From: Clostridiales bacterium UBA4706 | GTDB lineage: Bacteria > Bacillota > Clostridia > Oscillospirales > Oscillospiraceae | NCBI GenBank assembly: GCA_002404605.1 | Contig: DHKA01000089.1 | Location: 1 to 11,001, forward strand | Length of the DNA stretch: 11,001 bases | Reading direction: 5' to 3' | Shown here: positions 6,190 to 11,001 of the stretch, piece by piece | Position numbering within the stretch: position 1 is the first letter of the stretch | How the letters are laid out: every line of letters starts with the position of its first letter | Notes under the pieces: generated by a model | Database searches by the model: none | What the model was told of the DNA's origin: nothing | The model's input: the letters and a program-made list of their open reading frames with translations, nothing else | Program-made: the position numbers and the translations under genes

Positions 6190-7872
6190 TCAAGCGTCGA
6201 GCGGGAGAGAGATCACCGCCAGAATGCTGTCTGCGGCGGTCTGCTCTATGGTGAGCGAGGAACGCTCGCCGTAAAGCAGACTGAGCCGCTCGCGCACATT
6301 GCGGAGGCCGACCTTCCCGGCAAAGTTTCCGTTGGGTGCTTCGGAGAGCAGCGCATCGATCTGCGCGCGCTCGTCGGGTGTTATCTGTCCGTCGTGCTCG
6401 ACCTCCAGCCGGATATTGCCGCCTTCGCGCCGGACGCGCACTGCGAGATGCCCGCCGCGCTGCGGCGTGAGATCATGCTCTATGGCGTTTTCCACGATCG
6501 GCTGCAAAATGAGCCGCGGGATCACAATGTCGAGCAGCGCTTTGTCTGCGCCCTTTGTGACGATCAGCGCCGGGCCGAGCCGCTGGGAGATTATATAAAG
6601 GTAAGCGTCTACATACCCGAGCTCCTGCCGCAGCGACGCCATGCCGTTTCCGTCACGGTCGAGCGCGGCGTCGAGCATCGTGGCGAGTGCTTCGGTCATG
6701 GCGCACACGCGCTCGTTCTCCGCGAGCCGCGCCTCCCAGCTGATGATCTCCAGCGTGTTGTTGAGAAAATGCGGGTTGATCTGCGATTGCAGGGCCTTGA
6801 TGCGCGCCTCCTGCAGGGCCTGCTGCTCGCGGTAGAGCTGCTCAAAGCGCCATTTGAGCTGTAGAGACATGTCGTTGAAATCGCGGTAGAGCTTTTGAAA
6901 TTCGAGACTCCCGGCGCGCTCCTCAATACAGTAGCCGCGCTCGCCGCCCGCTACGCGTGCCGCGGCGTCGGCCAGCGTCTCCACGGGCCGCGTGACGTAG
7001 CGGTAAAAGAGCAGTATGACCGCGCCGACGAGCGGCGTGCCGAGCAGCAGCACGAGCGCCACGGCCCAGCGCAGCTCCGGCATCGCGCCCCAGAGCCGCA
7101 GTTCCGGCGCCGTCACCGTGACGGAGAGCGTGTGCCCGCCGAAGTCGGCGCTGTAGTCGCTCAAAAGAAGCCGGTCCGCGCCGGCATCCGGCAGCTCGGA
7201 GAGCTGGAACGGAACATTGTCGAGCGCCGCTTCGACCTGCGCGCTCACGGCGAGAGCCGCGAGCGGCTGAAAGAGTGTGTCCGTGTCGCAGAGAAGCGTG
7301 AGCTGCGCATAGGGGTGAAACGCGGCGTCGAGAAGATTTCGCGTCATATAGAGCTCGCTGCCGTCCTTGAGAAAGTAGATGCCGGTATCCACGGCGTCGA
7401 GAGTGGTTTCCACCTGCGGCTGCACGTCGGTGCGGAAGTGCTGGGAAAGGCGGTAGGTGTTGGCGCGGAAGGAATCGGCGTAGTAATAGAGCATGTCCGC
7501 ATGGTCGTTGAATGTGAGGAATACGGCCTTGAAATTTGCGTCGCGGGAAAAGTTCTGCGAGAAGTAGGCGTAGACACGGCTGTAGAGAGTCTGCCGGTCG
7601 CCGGACTGCTGATAGGCGCGGTAAGCATCGCGGATGTCGCCGTTATACGATACGGCCTTGGACGATTCCATCGCGCTCTCGAGCCGGAGCGTTGTCTGCG
7701 ACATGGCGTGGTCTACACTCGCGGAGATGCTCTCGCGCAGGTTCTGCTCATAGTTTCGGTTGAGCAGTATGCCCGCCACGATCACGATCGTGACGATGGG
7801 GATGACCCAGCACGCCACCATGACCGCTGTAAGACCCCATTTGAGCGAAAACGGCTTCCTCTCTCTGCGCAT
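6190..7872 (-). CDS. Sensor histidine kinase (YesM family)
   Basis: A 560-residue membrane kinase. The order is a short basic N-terminus, a membrane helix (about 13-37), a large extracellular sensing region (about 40-265), a second membrane helix (about 268-290) and a HAMP linker (about 291-343). A coiled segment leads to the His_kinase domain with the phosphoacceptor His368 in QINPHFLNN, then the ATPase domain with the N-box QPIVENAIEHDL (Asn462) and GKVGLRNVRERL (519-530). The G1 region reads VEHDGQ (491-496) rather than the common VxDNGxG. It is expected to sense an extracellular sugar or the loaded binding protein and to phosphorylate the YesN-type regulator at the far end of the cassette. 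The start has GGAGG (complement of 7880-7884) seven bases upstream. A 139-base gap with its own promoter separates it from the binding-protein gene. Confidence 0.95.
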   Translation of the reverse strand: MRRERKPFSLKWGLTAVMVACWVIPIVTIVIVAGILLNRNYEQNLRESISASVDHAMSQTTLRLESAMESSKAVSYNGDIRDAYRAYQQSGDRQTLYSRVYAYFSQNFSRDANFKAVFLTFNDHADMLYYYADSFRANTYRLSQHFRTDVQPQVETTLDAVDTGIYFLKDGSELYMTRNLLDAAFHPYAQLTLLCDTDTLFQPLAALAVSAQVEAALDNVPFQLSELPDAGADRLLLSDYSADFGGHTLSVTVTAPELRLWGAMPELRWAVALVLLLGTPLVGAVILLFYRYVTRPVETLADAAARVAGGERGYCIEERAGSLEFQKLYRDFNDMSLQLKWRFEQLYREQQALQEARIKALQSQINPHFLNNTLEIISWEARLAENERVCAMTEALATMLDAALDRDGNGMASLRQELGYVDAYLYIISQRLGPALIVTKGADKALLDIVIPRLILQPIVENAIEHDLTPQRGGHLAVRVRREGGNIRLEVEHDGQITPDERAQIDALLSEAPNGNFAGKVGLRNVRERLSLLYGERSSLTIEQTAADSILAVISLPLDA

Positions 7873-7898
7873 AACGCTTCCTCCACGGCTTTTTTTGT

Positions 7899-7907
7899 AT
7901 TATAGCA
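7899..7907 (-). promoter_or_regulatory. Extended -10 promoter of the kinase gene
   Basis: On the minus strand TGCTATAAT (complement of 7899-7907) is a perfect TATAAT with the TGn extension. No good -35 is found 16-18 bases upstream, which extended -10 promoters can tolerate. The start would fall about 20 bases before the kinase ATG and just ahead of its ribosome binding site, so the leader is very short. Confidence 0.55.
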
Positions 7908-7983
7908 TAAAGAACGCACTTCTGCATATAGCGTTTGCCGCCGATGAACGCCGGTGCGCATGAAATAAAATGGATTGGGGAAT

Positions 7984-8030
7984 TCGCCAGTTTGCCAACG
8001 CGTTTTCTATAAAAAATTGATTTTTGGCGA
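7984..8030. promoter_or_regulatory. Possible operator elements between the divergent kinase and fucO promoters
   Basis: TCGCCA (7984-7989) and TGGCGA (8025-8030) are inverted copies 35 bases apart. Between them is the 8-bp palindrome AACGCGTT (7997-8004), with a central CG as in LacI-family operators. All lie upstream of the fucO -35 element. The elements are short and could be chance; the rest of 7905-8039 shows no gene. Confidence 0.25.
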
Positions 8031-8039
8031 GTATGTGTG

Positions 8040-8068
8040 TTGACAAGCGGTATATGGCGCATTAGAAT
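8040..8068 (+). promoter_or_regulatory. Strong SigA promoter of the FucO-like gene
   Basis: A perfect TTGACA (8040-8045) is followed after exactly 17 bases by TAGAAT (8063-8068), five of six to consensus. Transcription should start near 8075, giving a leader of about 75 bases. A 12-bp imperfect palindrome, TGTTGGCTAACA (8086-8097), lies just after the start and could be an operator. Confidence 0.75.
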
Positions 8069-8150
8069 GTGGTCGTGCTCGAAAGTGTTGGCTAACAAGA
8101 GCATAATGAGAAATAGGTTGTTTTTTACATTAGGAAAGGAGAACATTACT

Positions 8151-9296
8151 ATGGTAAACAGAATCATGCTCAACCAGACCTCGTATCACGGCGCAGGCGC
8201 CATCCAGGAGCTGCCCGCCGAAGTCAAGTCCCGCGGCCTGAAAAAGGCGCTTATCTGCTGCGGCCCCACTCTTCTGCGTCACGGCGTTATCGCCCGCGTG
8301 ACCGACGTGCTGGACGCCGCCGGACTGAGCTATGAGATATTCTCCGATATAAAGCCCAATCCCACCATTGAGAACGTGACCGACGGCGTTGCGGCCTTCA
8401 AAGCTGCCGGCGCGGATTACCTGGTCGCTATCGGCGGAGGTTCGCCCATGGACACCTCCAAGGCCATCGGCATCATCATCAATAACCCCGAATTCGCCGA
8501 TGTACGCTCTCTCGAAGGCGTGGCGGCCACCAAGAAGCCCTGCGTGCCCATCATCGCCATCCCGACGACCGCCGGTACCGCTGCCGAGGTAACCATCAAC
8601 TACGTCATTACCGACGTGGAGAAGAAGCGCAAGTTCGTCTGCGTCGATCCTCACGATATGCCCATCGTTGCGATCGTCGATCCGGAGATGATGAGTTCGA
8701 TGCCCGCCGGTCTGACCGCTTCCACCGGTATGGACGCGCTGACCCACGCCATCGAGGGCTACACCACGAAGGCCGCCTGGGAAATGACCGACATGTTCCA
8801 TCTCGAAGCCATCAAGCTCATCTCTGCCAACCTGCGCGGCGCCGTCAAGGGCACGAAGGAAGGGCGCGAGGGCATGGCTCTCGGCCAGTATATCGCCGGT
8901 ATGGGCTTTTCGAACGTCGGTCTCGGCATTGCGCACTCCATGGCGCACACCCTCGGCGCTGTGTATGACACGCCGCACGGCGTTGCCTGCGCAATGATGC
9001 TGCCGATCGTCATGGAGTATAACGCCGAATGCACCGGCGAGAAGTACCGCGAGATCGCGCGCGCCATGGGCGTGGATGGCGTCGATTCGATGACCCAGGC
9101 CGAGTACCGCAAGGCGGCTATTGACGCCGTGAAGAAGCTCTCCCACGATGTCGGCATCCCGGAGAAGCTGGAAGCTCTGAAGGAAGAGGATCTGCCGTTC
9201 CTCGCGGAGAGCGCCTACGCCGACGCCTGCCGTCCCGGCAACCCCAAGGATACGAGCGTTGCCGACATGACGGAGCTGTTCCGGAAGCTGATGTAA
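8151..9296 (+). CDS. fucO: Iron-containing alcohol dehydrogenase, lactaldehyde reductase type
   Basis: A 381-residue group III (iron-dependent) dehydrogenase that follows E. coli FucO closely from end to end, as I recall that sequence. Shared segments include NNPEFADVRSLEG, IPTTAGTAAEVTINYVITD, KFVCVDPHD, HAIEGY and MALGQY..GMGFSNVGLG. The NAD-binding loop is GGGSP (95-99). The Fe2+ ligands are expected at Asp195, His199, His262 and His276, and all are present. FucO reduces L-lactaldehyde to 1,2-propanediol with NADH during anaerobic fucose or rhamnose use; related enzymes reduce other short aldehydes. The start at 8151 is chosen because AAGGAG (8136-8141) lies nine bases before it and MVNRIMLNQT matches the family N-terminus. 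The in-frame ATG at 8037 overlaps the promoter and adds 38 unlike residues. No fucose or rhamnose catabolic genes are visible nearby. It is a single-gene unit with its own promoter and terminator. Confidence 0.92.
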   Translation: MVNRIMLNQTSYHGAGAIQELPAEVKSRGLKKALICCGPTLLRHGVIARVTDVLDAAGLSYEIFSDIKPNPTIENVTDGVAAFKAAGADYLVAIGGGSPMDTSKAIGIIINNPEFADVRSLEGVAATKKPCVPIIAIPTTAGTAAEVTINYVITDVEKKRKFVCVDPHDMPIVAIVDPEMMSSMPAGLTASTGMDALTHAIEGYTTKAAWEMTDMFHLEAIKLISANLRGAVKGTKEGREGMALGQYIAGMGFSNVGLGIAHSMAHTLGAVYDTPHGVACAMMLPIVMEYNAECTGEKYREIARAMGVDGVDSMTQAEYRKAAIDAVKKLSHDVGIPEKLEALKEEDLPFLAESAYADACRPGNPKDTSVADMTELFRKLM

Positions 9297-9341
9297 ATAG
9301 AAGCTGCCAATAGGGAAGCGACCGCCCATTTAAAATGGAAC

Positions 9342-9377
9342 AAGCCCTTGGGAATACGCAGGTATTCCCAAGGGCTT
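9342..9377. terminator. Bidirectional terminator between fucO and phosphoglucomutase
   Basis: AAGCCCTTGGGAATAC (9342-9357) pairs perfectly over 16 bp with GTATTCCCAAGGGCTT (9362-9377), with a four-base loop. On the plus strand it is followed by TGTACGTTTTC, on the minus strand by GTTCCATTTTAAATGG. It lies between convergent genes, 45 bases after the fucO stop and 9 bases after the mutase stop. A smaller repeat, CCATTTAAAATGG (9326-9338), flanks it. Confidence 0.85.
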
Positions 9378-9386
9378 TGTACGTTT

Positions 9387-10799
9387 TCATAGTTCCAGCA
9401 TATCGCGGAAGGCTTTGATATACCCATCTGCGGCCGCCTGTTCATCGGCTTCGGCGGCCATGCGGAGCAGCGGCTCCGTGCCGGAGAAGCGGCAGATGAC
9501 CCAGCTTCCGTCCTTGAAGTACACCTTGCAGCCGTCTTCCCGGCTGATATGATCGACAGCCGTACCGAATTCCGGCACCTTCTTTTCTGTGAAGAGAAGC
9601 TCCTGCAGCTCGGCCTTGCGCTCCGGCGTCATGCGGAAGTCGGCCTCGGCCCAGCAGGGGTTGCCGTACTGCTCGGTGATCTCGGCGAAGAGCTCGGAGA
9701 CGGATTTTCCCGTAACGGCGAGCATTTCCACGAGCAGCGCCGCGGCGTAAATGCCGTCCTTGCCGGAGATGTGGCCGCGCACGGCCATGCCGCCGGACGA
9801 CTCACCGCCGATGATCGCGCCGGTCTCGCTCATCTTTGCGGAGACCCACTTGAAGCCGACAGGCACCTCGTAGCACTTCTGCCCCAGTCCCGCGGCGACG
9901 CGGTCGAGCAGGCAGGAGGTGGAGTTGTTGCGCACGCACGGCCCTTCCCAGCCGCGGTACTTTACGAGATAGTAGTAGAGCAGCACGAGCAGCTTGTTCG
10001 GGTGGATGAACTGTCCCTCGTTATCAATGACGCCGAGACGGTCGGCGTCGCCGTCGGTCGCAATGCCGAGATCGCAGTGCCGGTCGAGCACGAGCGCGGC
10101 GAGCGGCTTGAGCGTATCGACGTTCGGCGCGGGCAGCTTGCCGCCGAAGAGCGTGTCGTGGCGGTCGTGTATGACTTCCAGATCGCACCGACACGTCGTG
10201 AGCAGCATGCTCAAACTTGACCAGCTCACGCCGTACATCGGGTCAAAGCCGATGCGCAGCGAGGCTTTCTTGATCGCGTCCACATTTATGGCGGAAAGGA
10301 TGCTGTCGAGATACTCGTTCATCGGGTAATCCTCGACGATCTTCCCCTCAGCGAGCGCGGTGTCGTAATCCACGCTCTTCACATCGGCGGGGGAGAGCTT
10401 TTCGATCTCGGTCTCAATGCGGCGCGTCACCTCCGCATCGGCGTCGCGTCCGCCCTCGGTGAACACCTTGATGCCGTTGTAAATGGCGGGGTTGTGGCTC
10501 GCGGTCACGGCCATGCCGTAGGGCATGTTCCGGCGCTTGACGGTGAACATGATGAGCGGCGTCGGGCTCGAACGGTTGATGACGTAGGGGCGGAAGCCGT
10601 AGCCCGCGAGCACCTCGCACGCCCAGTGTGCCGATTCCTTGGAAAGAAAGCGGCGGTCGTAGCCGACGCAGATCTCCGCCCCGGCGTGGCCCTCTTTTTC
10701 CATGAGCGCGCACAGCCCCGCGGTGAGAAGGCGGATGTTCTCCTTTGTGAAGCCGTCGGCGATGATGGCACGCCATCCGCCAGTACCGAATTTGACCAT
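9387..10799 (-). CDS. Phosphoglucomutase / phosphomannomutase family (alpha-D-phosphohexomutase)
   Basis: A 470-residue four-domain phosphohexomutase. All four family signatures are present: the phosphoserine loop TASHNP with catalytic Ser101, the Mg2+ loop DGDADR (249-254), the sugar-binding loop GGESSGG (331-337) and the phosphate-binding loop RFSGTEP (437-443). The N-terminus FGTGGWRAIIADGFT is normal. It interconverts hexose 1- and 6-phosphates in the cytoplasm. Being coupled to a GH94 phosphorylase, its likely job is glucose-1-phosphate to glucose-6-phosphate, though mannose activity cannot be excluded. The start has AAAGGAG (complement of 10810-10816) ten bases upstream, inside the last codons of the preceding gene. 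The gene ends nine bases from a strong terminator. Confidence 0.94.
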   Translation of the reverse strand: MVKFGTGGWRAIIADGFTKENIRLLTAGLCALMEKEGHAGAEICVGYDRRFLSKESAHWACEVLAGYGFRPYVINRSSPTPLIMFTVKRRNMPYGMAVTASHNPAIYNGIKVFTEGGRDADAEVTRRIETEIEKLSPADVKSVDYDTALAEGKIVEDYPMNEYLDSILSAINVDAIKKASLRIGFDPMYGVSWSSLSMLLTTCRCDLEVIHDRHDTLFGGKLPAPNVDTLKPLAALVLDRHCDLGIATDGDADRLGVIDNEGQFIHPNKLLVLLYYYLVKYRGWEGPCVRNNSTSCLLDRVAAGLGQKCYEVPVGFKWVSAKMSETGAIIGGESSGGMAVRGHISGKDGIYAAALLVEMLAVTGKSVSELFAEITEQYGNPCWAEADFRMTPERKAELQELLFTEKKVPEFGTAVDHISREDGCKVYFKDGSWVICRFSGTEPLLRMAAEADEQAAADGYIKAFRDMLEL

Positions 10800-10806
10800 G
10801 TGTATC

Positions 10807-11001
10807 TTACTCCTTTCGGTTCATTACAACTTCCACGCGGCACTCCGTCCCGGCAGGGAGCGGGGGCAGAGCGTCCACGGTTTTTCCGTTCATCGTAATG
10901 CTCTCCACGCCCTTTTCGACGCCGTGGGGATTCGTCACATGAATGCGGTACATCGCGCCGCGCCAGCGGCGGTGCACCGTGAATTCCTTCCAGTCTGCCG
11001 G
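10807..11001 (-). CDS. GH94 disaccharide phosphorylase (cellobiose/chitobiose phosphorylase family), C-terminal end
   Basis: Only the last 64 residues are in the window; the frame is open to the right edge and has no start here. They read PADWKEFTVHRRWRGAMYRI, then a segment with HVTNPHGVEKG and SITMNGK, ending RVEVVMNRKE and TAA. From memory this matches the C-terminal beta-rich tail of GH94 enzymes (a 'xFRGxxYxIxVxNPxxVEKGVKxIxxxG' pattern followed by a VEVxMG-like end). These cytoplasmic enzymes split a beta-linked disaccharide with phosphate into a sugar 1-phosphate and a free sugar. The linkage specificity (cellobiose, chitobiose, laminaribiose or other) is not in this tail. The stop is seven bases from the mutase start and the mutase ribosome binding site lies in the last codons, so the two are coupled. 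Codon use matches its neighbours. Confidence 0.8.
   Translation of the reverse strand, partial: PADWKEFTVHRRWRGAMYRIHVTNPHGVEKGVESITMNGKTVDALPPLPAGTECRVEVVMNRKE

Noticed and set aside
6895..7905. 336-residue plus-strand open frame opposite the kinase
   Set aside because: Arg/Val/Glu-rich shadow that runs over the kinase promoter; no family resemblance.
8081..8098. Possible Rex (redox) operator containing TAACAA
   Set aside because: Only the right half resembles the TTGTTAAnnnnTTAACAA consensus; the left half (GAAAGTG) does not match.
8037..8150. Upstream ATG extension of fucO by 38 residues
   Set aside because: It begins at the -35 element of the strong promoter, so it would not be in the transcript; the ATG at 8151 fits FucO exactly.
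8130..9329. 399-residue minus-strand open frame opposite fucO
   Set aside because: It is antisense to a gene with clear end-to-end homology, has Gly/His/Arg-rich low-complexity composition, and crosses the promoter-proximal leader of fucO.

Overview
The window is GC-rich in its coding regions, with strong GGAGG-type ribosome binding sites, AT-rich intergenic gaps and protein families typical of Firmicutes: a Y-family polymerase with a YolD-like partner, a YesM/YesN two-component system, and a lipoprotein sugar-binding protein with an 'LAAC' lipobox. I infer a gut-type Clostridia, probably Oscillospirales. Nothing in the window fixes the species. The content looks chromosomal and metabolic; I see no rRNA, tRNA, CRISPR array, phage gene or transposase.

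Layout. (1) 1-1121, plus strand: the C-terminal part of a Y-family translesion polymerase with a clamp-binding motif, overlapping by ATGA a short YolD-like gene. (2) 1123-1913, plus strand: a FabG-like short-chain dehydrogenase/reductase with its own promoter. It ends in a 113-bp AT-rich imperfect inverted repeat that contains a terminator and the stop codons of both convergent neighbours. (3) 2015-7872, minus strand, transcribed right to left: YesM-type sensor histidine kinase, solute-binding lipoprotein, two CUT1-type sugar permeases, YesN-type AraC response regulator. This is a complete sensing and import cassette except that it has no ATPase gene. It has an extended -10 promoter before the kinase, a second promoter before the binding protein (with three 10-bp-phased CTTGC repeats upstream and a 20-bp palindrome at the start point), and a GC-rich hairpin after the binding-protein gene that looks like an attenuator. 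(4) 8040-9296, plus strand: an iron-dependent alcohol dehydrogenase of the lactaldehyde reductase (FucO) type with a near-consensus promoter, divergent from the kinase. (5) 9342-9377: a bidirectional terminator. (6) 9387-11001, minus strand: phosphoglucomutase preceded by the C-terminus of a GH94 disaccharide phosphorylase, tightly coupled.

How the genes may work together. The kinase and regulator probably sense an extracellular carbohydrate and induce the importer. The GH94 enzyme would cleave a beta-linked disaccharide with phosphate, and the mutase would feed glucose-1-phosphate into glycolysis. FucO would reoxidise NADH by reducing lactaldehyde or a similar aldehyde. Linking the importer to the GH94/mutase pair is inference from closeness only, because they are separate transcription units. 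The polymerase/YolD pair and the reductase look functionally unrelated.

I found no clear new system. The most informative unexplained structure is in the non-coding DNA: the 6068-6170 control region and the 1908-2020 inverted repeat.
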